The notes beneath the pieces are model-generated. The model was not told where the DNA came from, did no database searches, and saw nothing but the letters and a program-made list of their open reading frames with translations. A stretch of 64,000 nucleotides of DNA from Deltaproteobacteria bacterium UBA6106 (GTDB lineage Bacteria > Desulfobacterota > Syntrophorhabdia > Syntrophorhabdales > Syntrophorhabdaceae), in contig DIWM01000014.1 in NCBI GenBank assembly GCA_002428485.1, forward strand, positions 20,166 through 84,165. The letters run 5' to 3'. Of this stretch, positions 1-8,592 are shown in pieces. Each line of letters starts with the position of its first letter. The first letter of the stretch is position 1. The position numbers were made by a program, and so were the translations under genes.

Positions 1-242
1 CGGAAGGCGATCTTGCCGTTGATGTCCCTGGGTTCGTTGACAGCCTCGTAGTCTCTGAGATCAATGCGATATGTCCGCACATTTTCAGGAAACGTGACCG
101 CCTTCACAGAAACAGGCTTTTCGATCTGCTTTTTTCGAAAGGCATCAATGTTTTGCCGGCCCCGGGCGCTGTTCGGCGGACCGTACACATCGTCTACGAT
201 CTGTCTGGAATCCAATATTATGAAGTTCTGTGCTGATGCCAT
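1..242 (-). CDS. Unrecognised protein, partial (continues left of window)
   Basis: A reading frame opens on the minus strand at the ATG at 242 and runs off the left edge with no stop, giving the first 80 residues only. It begins MASAQNFIIL and is rich in charged residues. I see no motif that identifies it. It starts 4 bases after the stop codon of the AAA+ ATPase gene upstream, so the two are almost certainly co-transcribed and the product is probably a partner or substrate of that ATPase. MoxR-type ATPases are often encoded next to von Willebrand A-domain proteins, but nothing in these 80 residues shows such a domain. Confidence 0.6.
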   Translation of the reverse strand, partial: MASAQNFIILDSRQIVDDVYGPPNSARGRQNIDAFRKKQIEKPVSVKAVTFPENVRTYRIDLRDYEAVNEPRDINGKIAF

Positions 243-246
243 ATTG

Positions 247-2073
247 TTATCGGGCCGTCTGATCGGCCTGTTTCCCCTGGAAGGCCAGAACCTTGGCTTC
301 CGTCAATCCGGGAATTCCAAACTCATCCGGTTTCCAGGTCTTAAAGAAACGAAATCGGCAAAAGAGCTGCACAAGGTAGACCTGGTCCTCGACCACCGCA
401 GGCTTGATAAACTCATTCAGGATATAGGATTCAAGGGGCCTGTCAAAATTGCGGGCCTTCCAGGGCCTCACAATATTCCACAGGTGACGCAGCGAAAGAA
501 CCGATTTTTTAAGGCTGGCCGGTATCTCGCGGGCTGCGTCCGCCCCTTCACCGAAATAATCTACCTGTTCCCCGGTGAATATTCTTTGAATCTCTGCCGC
601 CGCTTCCGTCAACCGCTTCAGGTCGTCCAGGGCTTCAGGGCTCTCTATCTGGAGGTTCCCTCTTCTGTCCAACAATGAAGCGACCAGGATCTGATACGTT
701 TCGTGCTGAGGAGTGTACCTGATGTCGTTGGACCACCAGCGGGACAGGAAGGCTGCATCAAGTTCTTCCCGTTTATAACGGACCGATTTGATATTGCCGG
801 TAGCCAGAACGGCAAAGCCCTTCTTCACAATTATGTCGCCGCCCCCGTTTTCCTGGACCTTTACCGTGTCTCCTGGCCTCCTGGTCAGAACGTGGTTCAA
901 CCGCATGATGATCGAGTGGGGGATGCCGTCCATCTCGTCGATGATAAGGGGCTTCCCCTCCCGCATGGCCCGCACCAACGGCCCGTACTGAAAGAAACTG
1001 ATGGTCAGTCCCTTTACCACAATGGCCTGATAATACTGTTTCTCGACCTCTTTCAGCTCTTCCTTCGGGGCATCGGGGTTCCACCTCACGTATTCACGCA
1101 TGTGGTGCTCAAACTCACGGATCCTGTCCTTCTGGGGCCTCACGCCTATCTGCGTTCTTCCGTAGATGTCATATTTGGTCGCCTCCTCGGAACCGGAAAT
1201 AAACTCCGGCTCGCAACCGAAGTATTTGCGCGCCACATGGAGCGCAACCTCTGTCTTGCCTGCCCCCAGATGGCCCCGAAGCAAAACAGGAATACCAAGC
1301 TGCGAGTGGCTCACTATCTTCATCACCTCGTCCCTGATGCTCGGCGTCTCAACAAAACCGCCGTTGAGAAGCTGCCTTCTGTACTCCAGAAGCTCCCGTC
1401 TCTTTGTCTCGTAGTAGACCTCCTCATGGCCCATAAGCTCATCTATCTTGCCGAGGGCCTTCGGGCGGATCGATGCATATTTTTCTATGGTCTCATTATC
1501 TGCCCTGGTCAGCGCCGCGTTCTCGTTGTTCCGTCGGGCCAGGAGTTCCATACGGGCAAGCTCGCATTTCGCGATGAGCGCCTGCAGCCCCTCCACGTTT
1601 CGCGCGGACCGGACGACTGCAACCTTTCGTGCTATGTGATCCTCAAAGGCCTCCGCTATCTGTTCGTGGGCAATCAGTCCGGCTATTCTGGATTTGACTT
1701 CCGCCAACCTGCGCTTTGCCTCTTTGACCGAACTCTCAAGACCCTGGGTTGACCGCAAGGACCGCGTCAGCGACCTTATGTCAGCCCCGTCAACCAATTC
1801 TAATCCGTCAAGGGCCTCCAGAACTTCTTCCTGGGTAATAGATGCTTTATGTCCATCCAGGACAGTTTGATCTGAAATGATCTGCTTGAGGAGATCCTCT
1901 TTTTCTACAATGGCATCAACGAGCCCGGAGACGCCCTGTTCGATCTCCAGATGACTTACCCGCTCCTTGATCCTGCCCCTTTTGCCTCCCGGGTAAGACC
2001 TTTTCTCCGCCTTCATCCGTTCGGTCAGGTACCTCGCAATTCTCTCAGCCGGAAACCTGGTTACCTTTCCCAT
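247..2073 (-). CDS. MoxR-like AAA+ ATPase with long N-terminal coiled coil
   Basis: The product has 608 residues. Residues about 20-230 are charged and helical-looking and likely coiled coil. The AAA+ core follows: Walker A GHLGAGKT at 267-274, Walker B PLIIDE at 375-380, sensor-1 ATGN at 424-427, and SRW around 444-446, where an arginine finger is expected. This arrangement resembles the MoxR/dynein-related branch of AAA+ proteins, which act as ring-shaped ATPases in cofactor insertion or complex remodelling. The long N-terminal extension is not part of ordinary MoxR (about 320 residues), so the client is unknown. The downstream gene begins 4 bases after the stop, indicating an operon. The start is the first ATG; the ribosome site ahead of it is weak, so the N-terminus is moderately certain. 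Confidence 0.8.
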   Translation of the reverse strand: MGKVTRFPAERIARYLTERMKAEKRSYPGGKRGRIKERVSHLEIEQGVSGLVDAIVEKEDLLKQIISDQTVLDGHKASITQEEVLEALDGLELVDGADIRSLTRSLRSTQGLESSVKEAKRRLAEVKSRIAGLIAHEQIAEAFEDHIARKVAVVRSARNVEGLQALIAKCELARMELLARRNNENAALTRADNETIEKYASIRPKALGKIDELMGHEEVYYETKRRELLEYRRQLLNGGFVETPSIRDEVMKIVSHSQLGIPVLLRGHLGAGKTEVALHVARKYFGCEPEFISGSEEATKYDIYGRTQIGVRPQKDRIREFEHHMREYVRWNPDAPKEELKEVEKQYYQAIVVKGLTISFFQYGPLVRAMREGKPLIIDEMDGIPHSIIMRLNHVLTRRPGDTVKVQENGGGDIIVKKGFAVLATGNIKSVRYKREELDAAFLSRWWSNDIRYTPQHETYQILVASLLDRRGNLQIESPEALDDLKRLTEAAAEIQRIFTGEQVDYFGEGADAAREIPASLKKSVLSLRHLWNIVRPWKARNFDRPLESYILNEFIKPAVVEDQVYLVQLFCRFRFFKTWKPDEFGIPGLTEAKVLAFQGKQADQTAR

Positions 2074-2100
2074 GAATCCAGACCCCTTTTCCTGCTTCTT

Positions 2101-2248
2101 TCAATCAATGCACTACCCCGCACCGCAGCAAGCTTCGAGGTATCAGAGGATAGAAACGGCATAATTATGCCCCCTCACCCTACCCTCTCCCGCGAGGGGA
2201 GAGGGAACAGTGTTACCCCGCAGCAAGCTGCGGGGAATCATCCGGATT
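2101..2248. repeat. REP-like intergenic repeat, copy 1
   Basis: About 145 bp that recurs nearly identically at 33445-33588. It contains two small hairpins: one built on CCCTCTCCC / GGGAGAGG around 2182-2206, and one on CCCCGC / GCGGGG around 2216-2235. The motif around the accccgcagcaagc word occurs twice inside the copy. It codes for nothing convincing and fills most of the gap between the AAA+ gene and the FAD-protein operon. Confidence 0.75.
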
Positions 2249-2249
2249 G

Positions 2250-2284
2250 AAAAAGCGCCTTTCCCCTTTCGGGAAAAGGCGCTG
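2250..2284 (-). terminator. Rho-independent terminator of the GlcD/GlcF-like operon
   Basis: Read on the minus strand, an arm AGCGCCTTTTCCC pairs with GGGGAAAGGCGCT across a short AAAG-type loop and is followed by TTTTTC. It lies 17 bases past the stop of the gene ending at 2301. Confidence 0.85.
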
Positions 2285-2300
2285 GTCATATATTGCAGGT

Positions 2301-3914
2301 TTACCACTTTGGCATGGGAAGTTTTTTCGGGCTTTCCCAGTCCTTAAGCGGCTTCATCCATTCCGCACGCTCTACGAACTCGTCGTGGGCCAAAGGTACC
2401 GGCGGGTGGCAGACCCATAGCGGGTCAAACTCATCTTTCACTTTCAGGAGCCACTCATGATAGTTCGGCCCGTACATCGGCCCGGTCAGATAGAGGGGCT
2501 GGTGAGGCCCGAGGAGCGATGTGTAAAACCGCTCCCGTATATTCATCTTTGCGGTCTCCAGATAGAAGTGGTCAACGCCGGTGGTATCCTCATCCTGATC
2601 CCAGTATATGAGAAATTCGGAATAACCCTGATGGCCCAGCTCGAAGCTCTGGAACCAGCCGGGGTCACCATTGTCAGGCATAAGGGGCGGTGTATATTTT
2701 CTCTTCAGGTCTGCATAGGACTCTCCATGCTGTGTTGCCTGCGAGAGCGACTCGATGATGTAGTCGACAGACACATAGGATCCGCACATGAGCCACATAC
2801 CTGCCGAGTCGGCATTTTTTATCCATGACTCATCTGACGGTTTCGTGGGCCGCGCAATGCCGCCCAGCTCGGTCATAATGTCATTGAGCACGTTCTCGTC
2901 ATACCGCATCTGTTCCTCGGAAGTATAGCCTATAAGAAGCACACGGACGATAAAAAAGTTCTTGATCGTCTCCTCGGTCTCCTTGCCCCAGATCTCCCAG
3001 AATTCCTCCTTGCACTCAGCCTTTGCAATGGCCCGCCAGAAAAGAGGTACCTTGGTTGCCGCACCGGCGATCTCTGCCTTACCTATCTCGAACATGGCCT
3101 TTACCTGGGCTGCCTTGCTGGGCATCTGAAAATTGACCCATTTGACGCGCTTTTCCGGCAGGGCAAGGGCGGTGTTCGGCGCGATGCCTGTGGGCACAAG
3201 CGGTTCAGGCTGGAAAGGAAGGGTCTTGATTGCCATTTTCGTAACGATGCCGAGGCAGCCGCGAAGGCCCGTGAAGCCCCTGAGAAGGCCCCTCAGGTCA
3301 GGTCCCGGACCGTCGCCCCAGAAGGGGTCGTTGCCGTCTGCAAGAGACCCCATTTTAACGAGTTCCCCGTCCGGAAGCACAAGTTCGGTTCCCAGTATAC
3401 GCCTGTGAGGGAGGCCGATCCGGTGGCTCAAGGGTGACCAGCCGTCGCCGATCAGATTTGCAATTGCCGATGCCTGAGCGCCGCCGCCGCCGATGATCAC
3501 ATAAGCGCCTTTGTTCATGGCCTCCTGCTGGATAGGTGAATATATGACGCCTGAGCCCACAACAATAAAAAAGTGTTTTTCATCTATCTCGAAAGAGTTC
3601 AACCGTTTTAAGTCGATGAGCAATTCATTCTCCACGTGGCAGTGGGAACGGGGGCCGTAAAAGCCTGTGCTGTACGGTACGTAAGGGACCTTGTACCGGT
3701 TGCATATCTTAACGATCTTCTGCACCTCTTCCGTTGTCTTCGGCATGACCACAGCGCCCGGGATCGTGGTCATCACCCGCTCGTATCCGAGGCCGCTTTC
3801 ATATCCGCCGGGCCCCGACCGGTAGCCCTCGCAGATGGCCGGATCATCGGAGATATACTTTGCGCCGCCTACTACCGCCTCTAATGCGTTATATGCTTGT
3901 TTTTGTATACTCAT
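2301..3914 (-). CDS. FAD-linked oxidase (GlcD/VAO type), larger paralogue
   Basis: The 537-residue product is a PCMH-type FAD-binding protein. The FAD domain spans about residues 50-235 (TTIPGAVVMPKTTEEVQKI at its start, then a glycine-rich IIGGGGAQASAI stretch), followed by a C-terminal substrate cap ending near FDPLWVCHPP. Family members (glycolate oxidase GlcD, D-lactate dehydrogenase, 4-cresol dehydrogenase, vanillyl-alcohol oxidase) oxidise hydroxy acids or phenolic alcohols. It is the last gene of a three-gene minus-strand operon, 11 bases after the iron-sulfur gene, and is followed by a terminator. The GlcF-like partner indicates that electrons leave through iron-sulfur clusters and not to oxygen. 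Substrate cannot be assigned. Confidence 0.82.
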   Translation of the reverse strand: MSIQKQAYNALEAVVGGAKYISDDPAICEGYRSGPGGYESGLGYERVMTTIPGAVVMPKTTEEVQKIVKICNRYKVPYVPYSTGFYGPRSHCHVENELLIDLKRLNSFEIDEKHFFIVVGSGVIYSPIQQEAMNKGAYVIIGGGGAQASAIANLIGDGWSPLSHRIGLPHRRILGTELVLPDGELVKMGSLADGNDPFWGDGPGPDLRGLLRGFTGLRGCLGIVTKMAIKTLPFQPEPLVPTGIAPNTALALPEKRVKWVNFQMPSKAAQVKAMFEIGKAEIAGAATKVPLFWRAIAKAECKEEFWEIWGKETEETIKNFFIVRVLLIGYTSEEQMRYDENVLNDIMTELGGIARPTKPSDESWIKNADSAGMWLMCGSYVSVDYIIESLSQATQHGESYADLKRKYTPPLMPDNGDPGWFQSFELGHQGYSEFLIYWDQDEDTTGVDHFYLETAKMNIRERFYTSLLGPHQPLYLTGPMYGPNYHEWLLKVKDEFDPLWVCHPPVPLAHDEFVERAEWMKPLKDWESPKKLPMPKW

Positions 3915-3925
3915 AGTCCGCCTCC

Positions 3926-5245
3926 TTATAGTTCAACTGCAGCACTGATAATTTCTGCTATATCCATTACCTGCACGTTGTCTCCGTTCTCTTTGACTGC
4001 CTGGCTGAAATTGCTTTTACACCAAGGGCATGCAGATACGAGAACTTCAGCGCTTACCGACTTTACCTCATCCAGCCGGTGTTTTGCAGAAAATGAAGCG
4101 AGATCAGGAAATGCCTCTTTTGTGCCCCTACCCGCTCCGCAGCAGAAGGCATTTTCTCTCTTCCGGGGCATTTCAACAAACTTGGCGCCGGGGATGGCAT
4201 TCAAGATATTCCTTGACTGTACGTACAACCCCGTTGTGCCGCGCCTTCTCTTAAGGGCAGGGCTTACCGTGCCCATCCATCCGCGCTCACCGCTCCATGG
4301 GGTCCAGGGGTCGCACAGCCTGCTCACGCCGCAAGAGTCATGGTAGGTAAAGCGGACATCGACAGGTTTTGTCAGCTTAAGATCGCCCTTCTTCATTGCC
4401 TCATCGGCGATCTCAATGAGGTGTACGACGTTAAAACCGAGCTCGGATGTGGATATGTTGAGGAGCTTCGGATAATCGACCTTCCACATGCGGTATCCCT
4501 CGGCGCAGCTTGTCACGAGAGTCTTGGCCCCCGTTGCCCTTACCGCTTCGATATTGCGCTTCGCCAGCTCACGGGCCTCATCTACCATGCCGACGGAATA
4601 AAGCGTATTCCCGCAGCACCACTCATCGGGCAGAAGCATGAATTTCCTGCCGGAGGCATTGAGCACCTTAGCTGTCGCCCCGGCTATCTCAGGGTTCACA
4701 TATGAGGCGGAACATCCGACAAAATAGACTATGTCCGCCTTTTCTGCTACCTTCACATCCTTTGTGATCCATTTTTTTCTGTTTTCATGTGGTGACCCAA
4801 ACTGGTTGTGCTTTGCATCAATATTCTTGGCTATTTTCTTGTGTGCCGGCATCGGGCCTGCGCCATCCTTTACTGCCTTTACTCTCAAGGCCTCAAGGCT
4901 CAACCCTATTTCGAGGTCAAGGTTGCGCTTGCAGCCCACATCGCAGGCACCGCATAACGGGTCGGCATAGATGATCTCAAGGAGTTTGTCGGTCCATTTC
5001 AGCTTGCCTTCGTTGACGGCCAGGCCAATCCTCATCTTGCCGAATGCGCCATAGGAATCAAAGTCGTTCCAGAGGTTGCTCGGGCACCGCACCGAGAACT
5101 CCACGCCCGGCATATATGTATGTTCAACCCAATAGCACCCCTTGCACTTAATGCAATGGTCCATATCGTAAACAAAGTTGTCTAAATTTGTTACATCCAA
5201 AGCCACTTTCTTTTTTGGCGTATCAAACATCTCATCTTTTCGCAT
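3926..5245 (-). CDS. GlcF/HdrD-like iron-sulfur electron-transfer protein
   Basis: The 439-residue protein has an N-terminal ferredoxin-like part with Cys31, Cys34, Cys37 and Cys54, then Cys98, Cys101 and Cys105, and two C-terminal cysteine-rich (CCG) modules around Cys210-Cys211 and Cys368-Cys369 with CPWC at 406-409. CCG modules bind cubane or noncubane clusters in GlcF, LldE and heterodisulfide reductase HdrB/HdrD. The first cluster motif has an unusual 16-residue spacing before its fourth cysteine, and the second has only three visible cysteines. It lies between two GlcD-like genes, 10 and 11 bases apart, and is the natural electron acceptor for both flavoproteins. No transmembrane segment is visible, so the onward acceptor is soluble or an unlinked membrane partner. 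Confidence 0.85.
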   Translation of the reverse strand: MRKDEMFDTPKKKVALDVTNLDNFVYDMDHCIKCKGCYWVEHTYMPGVEFSVRCPSNLWNDFDSYGAFGKMRIGLAVNEGKLKWTDKLLEIIYADPLCGACDVGCKRNLDLEIGLSLEALRVKAVKDGAGPMPAHKKIAKNIDAKHNQFGSPHENRKKWITKDVKVAEKADIVYFVGCSASYVNPEIAGATAKVLNASGRKFMLLPDEWCCGNTLYSVGMVDEARELAKRNIEAVRATGAKTLVTSCAEGYRMWKVDYPKLLNISTSELGFNVVHLIEIADEAMKKGDLKLTKPVDVRFTYHDSCGVSRLCDPWTPWSGERGWMGTVSPALKRRRGTTGLYVQSRNILNAIPGAKFVEMPRKRENAFCCGAGRGTKEAFPDLASFSAKHRLDEVKSVSAEVLVSACPWCKSNFSQAVKENGDNVQVMDIAEIISAAVEL

Positions 5246-5255
5246 TTTATCCTCC

Positions 5256-6713
5256 TTAGAAGCACAAATTGCCGGGGTTCATAATATTATTCGGGTCAAA
5301 CACCTTCTTTACCCGCTTCAAAGCCATCGTATAGCCGGCGGCGCGATCGTATATTACCGGCGCGAGGTCGCCATAGGGTCTTGTGAAGAAAGCCCCCTCA
5401 TTCATCATGGCCGCTGCGGCATCGCGGTAGATATCCGACACAAAGGCCTTCTCTCCCGCATCATCAGGGTAATAGAAAAAGCTAAACTCGACCTGGCAGG
5501 CCCTGTTATGCTCTATGGGCTGTATGTAGCTTCCTATCTCGCTGACAGGGTAACTGTACCTGGCTGCCACCATCTCCATAATATCCATAAATACCGGCGC
5601 CTTGTTCGGCTTGGTAATAAAGAAAAGGTTCTGGCAGCCGCCTTTTACACGGTTCTTCCAATAAGGAACATTCGAAGGCCACGGTTTTCTCAGCATGGGC
5701 AAAAGCTTTCTTCCAAGGCCCGGAAAACCCGGAAGGTTGTCTGTAAGGGCCATCTTCTGAAATTCTTGGCTCAATACCTGTGAAAGGAAATTCTCCTCAT
5801 AGGCTATCTTTTCTTCGGGTCTCCTGAGGAGCCCGCTTATCACCAGGACAAGCGTCCAGGGTGGTAATGTCGCACAGAGCTTGTCAAAATCGTCAGGCAT
5901 ATTCTCCGCCACGATGGCAGCAAGGTCGATGTTGTTCAACAGAAGGCATTCCTGGCCGATCCTGCGGGGCAGGATCCTGTAAAGGAAGTCCATGGCGTAG
6001 GGCAGGTCATCGACAGGAGCAAAGAGGATCTTGTCCATCCTTGGAATGGACTCGATCTTCAGGCTTGCCCATGTGACGATGCCCATTGTACCCTGGGCCA
6101 GCTGAAAAAACCTGTAGAAGTCAAGGCCCGGTCCCGACGGGTTTGCCCCTCTCGACTTTGACTCGGGGAAACCGTTTACGCTGGCTGAGCCGCAGCGGAA
6201 CGCCTCGCCGTTCGGCCAGACAACCTCGATCGACTGCATGGGTTCGCCGTAATCATATACGACATTTGTCGGTACTTCCCGTTCCAGCGTGTCGGTAACC
6301 ACAGAACGGTCTCCGGGCGGCAAAAGCGGCATTATCGTCCTCATACCCTTTTTTTCCAGCTCAGAGACAAACTGATCCCAGGTCACACCGGCTTCAACCC
6401 TCGCCAGGCGGTTGTCCAGATCAATTTCCAGGATATTGTTCATTCTTTTAAGATCGACCACGACGCCGCCCTGTTTTGGTATGGTGCTCCCGTGGAAGTG
6501 CACCTTTGAGCTTACGGGCACTACGGGGATGTTCTTTTCGTTGCACCATGTTACGACTTTCCCTACCTCCTGCGTATTGCCCGGCCACACTACCGTATCA
6601 GGCATGCCCGGAGGGAGAAGGCTGTAATCGTGCGCATACCCTGCAAGATCCTCCTTCTTGTCGCTTACGTAATCCTTGCCCAAAATCTTTGCAAGTTCAT
6701 TCTTGATACTCAT
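5256..6713 (-). CDS. FAD-linked oxidase (GlcD type), first gene of operon
   Basis: The 485-residue protein has a PCMH FAD domain at about residues 37-215 (PDTVVWPGNTQEV at its start, AQGTMGIVT near its end) and a FAD-oxidase C-terminal domain closing with FDPNNIMNPG, the usual end of GlcD-family dehydrogenases. It is the promoter-proximal gene of the operon and differs clearly in sequence from the 537-residue paralogue, so the two probably handle different substrates or form a heterodimer, as GlcD and GlcE do. GlcE is much shorter, however. The start is supported by AAGGAGG just upstream. The divergent MarR-family gene and the operator array between them suggest control by an aromatic or organic-acid ligand. 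Confidence 0.85.
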   Translation of the reverse strand: MSIKNELAKILGKDYVSDKKEDLAGYAHDYSLLPPGMPDTVVWPGNTQEVGKVVTWCNEKNIPVVPVSSKVHFHGSTIPKQGGVVVDLKRMNNILEIDLDNRLARVEAGVTWDQFVSELEKKGMRTIMPLLPPGDRSVVTDTLEREVPTNVVYDYGEPMQSIEVVWPNGEAFRCGSASVNGFPESKSRGANPSGPGLDFYRFFQLAQGTMGIVTWASLKIESIPRMDKILFAPVDDLPYAMDFLYRILPRRIGQECLLLNNIDLAAIVAENMPDDFDKLCATLPPWTLVLVISGLLRRPEEKIAYEENFLSQVLSQEFQKMALTDNLPGFPGLGRKLLPMLRKPWPSNVPYWKNRVKGGCQNLFFITKPNKAPVFMDIMEMVAARYSYPVSEIGSYIQPIEHNRACQVEFSFFYYPDDAGEKAFVSDIYRDAAAAMMNEGAFFTRPYGDLAPVIYDRAAGYTMALKRVKKVFDPNNIMNPGNLCF

Positions 6714-6833
6714 TTTGCCTCCTTGTTCTTTTACTTTATATTTCTTTTATATACTCTTGTTGCCGACATTTTTTGACCGAGGCCTGCTGTTTCCATACAC
6801 ATATTTCCAATGCTGTAACGAAAAAATAAAATA

Positions 6834-6878
6834 TCAATATATTAATTGTCAATACATAAAATGTCAATACATTTATTT
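6834..6878. promoter_or_regulatory. Three 15-bp-phased operator repeats in divergent MarR/GlcD control region
   Basis: The word TCAATA occurs at 6834, 6849 and 6864, exactly 15 bp apart each time, inside copies of the form TCAATAYATNAAWTG. The repeats cover the -35 and spacer of the minus-strand promoter. They are the best candidate binding sites for the adjacent MarR-family regulator, though direct and not inverted repeats are unusual for MarR. Confidence 0.6.
6839..6867 (-). promoter_or_regulatory. Sigma-70 promoter of GlcD/GlcF-like operon
   Basis: On the minus strand TTGACA (6867-6862) is separated by 17 bp from TAATAT (6844-6839). It overlaps the operator repeats and lies about 125 bp ahead of the operon start. 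Confidence 0.65.
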
Positions 6879-6880
6879 TC

Positions 6881-6909
6881 TTGTATATAAGCCGGCAAGT
6901 TGATATAAT
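6881..6909 (+). promoter_or_regulatory. Sigma-70 promoter of marR-family gene
   Basis: TTGTAT (6881-6886), 17 bp, TATAAT (6904-6909). It ends 37 bp before the chosen ATG at 6947 and directly abuts the operator repeats, which would allow autoregulation. Confidence 0.6.
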
Positions 6910-6946
6910 TTATCTTAATAGTTATTATATCTGTCGGGGTGAAATT

Positions 6947-7408
6947 ATGGGTAGGATCAATTATCGAAGCGACTTGAGCACCGATGAAAAATTACTTATG
7001 GCAGTCGTGAGGGCGGCGGAGACCTTTAAGAGGGTGGTATCTGTCCTTTACAGGAAGCGCGCCCTTTCCTTCCCGCAGTATAATGTCCTGAGAGTCCTGG
7101 ACGCTTCGCAGGACGGCCAGTGCAGGATCAGCGATGTAAGCCGTATCATGCTTGTACCCGGCGCCAACATGACCGGCATAGCCAAGAGACTGGAAAAAAG
7201 CGGCTTTATTGCAAGGAAATCCGACCCTCTTGACGAGCGGGTGACCATACTCAAGCTCACGCCGAGGGGAAAGACAACCCTTAAAAACATAGAAAAAGAG
7301 CTGGACGAGAACACGCACGCAATGCTGAAGGGTTTTTCTTCACAGGAAAAGCACGAGCTTCTGGATAAGGTCAAGCGGCTCATCAAGAACAGCAGGGAGG
7401 TAGCATAA
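6947..7408 (+). CDS. MarR-family transcriptional regulator
   Basis: The product has 153 residues with the MarR winged-helix core: a dimerisation helix at the N-terminus, then VLRVLDASQDGQCRISDVSR, the recognition-helix region PGANMTGIAKRLEKSGFI and the wing RKSDPLDERVTILKLTPRG. MarR proteins repress divergent operons and are released by phenolic or aromatic ligands or by oxidation. The start at 6947 was chosen over an upstream in-frame ATG because GGGGTGA precedes it at a good distance and the upstream extension looks like promoter sequence. It is divergent from the GlcD/GlcF-like operon and almost certainly controls it. Confidence 0.88.
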   Translation: MGRINYRSDLSTDEKLLMAVVRAAETFKRVVSVLYRKRALSFPQYNVLRVLDASQDGQCRISDVSRIMLVPGANMTGIAKRLEKSGFIARKSDPLDERVTILKLTPRGKTTLKNIEKELDENTHAMLKGFSSQEKHELLDKVKRLIKNSREVA

Positions 7409-7438
7409 ACATATCCCCCTCAAGGCAGCTCATAGTAA

Positions 7439-7600
7439 ATCGTATATCATAGTTCGTATATCGTATATCGAAATGCTAAATCCGAATATCGAAGCACCAA
7501 ACTCTAAACAATGTCAAAATTCAAATATCAAATGTTCAAAACAAATTTATCCTGCCTTTATTTTGAATTATGAACATTGTAACATTCGAATTTGTTTAGG
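7439..7600. repeat. Heptamer repeat tract (TCGTATA and TCAAATR words)
   Basis: After the marR stop there is a TCGTATA-type tract at 7439-7470, then TCAAATA / TCAAATG words facing inverted ATTTGA-like words to about 7600. Most words repeat with a 7-bp period. The left half recurs at 17026, 57181 and 63625, and inverted near 35083, 39091 and 41930. Confidence 0.65.
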
Positions 7601-7671
7601 ATTGTCCCTCCTTCGTCAGGATTAAACCTTGCGATATCAGGAATGAGGATTTGTGTATGAAGACGTTCCGT

Positions 7672-8298
7672 TCAATATGGATCGTGAGGATTTGGGTCCT
7701 TGAGGCCGAGACCTTGGAGAACAAGCCGGAGGGCCAGGTCGGCGATTTGATCGATTTCATCCTGCCTGTCGTATTCAAACCAGTATGTAACCCATGTCAG
7801 CATGCCTAGCACAAAAAGCGCCGCCCAGGATGGTGTCATCTTAGCGTTTGCCTTGCCCTCTGACTGAAGTTGGGCTATCGTATCACGGATAAAAAGATAG
7901 TGCTTCTTCCACTCTTCCCTTACTCCCCGAAAATGCTTATCCTGCATGGTCAGGGCGTCATGGATAAGCACGCGCAGCTCAGGATGCTTGCAAATGACCT
8001 CCTTCGTGAAGGTCCTTACCATATACTTAAGGCGCTTCAGGGGGTCATCTATGGAAGTTGCCTCATCCAGATAAGGCTTCAGAGTCTTCTCGATAGACTC
8101 CATGTGGACAGAATAAAGGAGGTTGCGCTTGCTCCCAAAGTAGTGGTACAGGGTCGGCCTCGTGAGCCGTGCGACAGAGCAGATATCCGTAGTTGATACG
8201 GAAACAGAACTGCCCTTTTTGAGAAGGAGCTGCATGGTGGACTGTATGATCTTTAACCTTTTTTTTTGAGATGCCTTTTCTCTTTTGCCAGATGCCAT
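7672..8298 (-). CDS. TetR/AcrR-family transcriptional regulator
   Basis: The 208-residue protein has a TetR N-terminal helix-turn-helix: IIQSTMQLLLKKG, TTDICSVARLTRPTLYHYF and GSKRNLLYSV (about residues 17-65), then an all-helical ligand domain. It is divergent from the molybdenum-hydroxylase operon with a 294-bp AT-rich intergenic region, so it is the likely repressor of that operon and perhaps of the downstream CoA genes. The start is the ATG at 8298; the region just upstream carries palindromic AT-rich sequence (AAAATTTTAATTTT) that could be an operator. Ligand unknown; TetR regulators in such loci often sense acyl- or aryl-CoA. Confidence 0.87.
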   Translation of the reverse strand: MASGKREKASQKKRLKIIQSTMQLLLKKGSSVSVSTTDICSVARLTRPTLYHYFGSKRNLLYSVHMESIEKTLKPYLDEATSIDDPLKRLKYMVRTFTKEVICKHPELRVLIHDALTMQDKHFRGVREEWKKHYLFIRDTIAQLQSEGKANAKMTPSWAALFVLGMLTWVTYWFEYDRQDEIDQIADLALRLVLQGLGLKDPNPHDPY

Positions 8299-8468
8299 TT
8301 TCCCTCTGTCGACAATAACCGGTTATATAAATTAAAGCAACAAGAAAATTTTAATTTTATATCAACCAATATATTTTTTGTCAATTTTTATCGCTCCGCG
8401 CAGATCATTATCGCTATCTTCCAATATTGTTATATTAAGCTGATAGTGCGAAATAATTAATAAAATAC

Positions 8469-8498
8469 TTGACAACCCTGTAAACTTTTATTTATATT
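8469..8498 (+). promoter_or_regulatory. Sigma-70 promoter of molybdenum-hydroxylase operon
   Basis: TTGACA at 8469-8474, 18 bp spacer, TATATT at 8493-8498. A near-direct repeat of TTTATATTTA follows from 8490. The first gene starts at 8593 after AGAGGAGG. Confidence 0.6.
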
Positions 8499-8526
8499 TA
8501 TTTATATTTATTTTTCATAGATATAC

Positions 8527-8540
8527 AGACTTGTATGTCT
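8527..8540. promoter_or_regulatory. Inverted repeat AGAC-N6-GTCT, candidate TetR operator
   Basis: AGAC (8527-8530) and GTCT (8537-8540) form a short palindrome placed about 30 bp past the -10 box, where a bound repressor would block transcription. Assignment to the adjacent TetR protein is inferred from position. Confidence 0.4.
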
Positions 8541-8592
8541 ACTAATATTACCGAGACTTTGCGGTTGTAAAAGTTATAAGAGGAGGCTTAAC

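Noticed and set aside
703..1752. Long plus-strand open frame opposite the AAA+ ATPase gene
   Set aside because: It mirrors the opposite strand of a gene with clear Walker motifs and has no recognisable domain.
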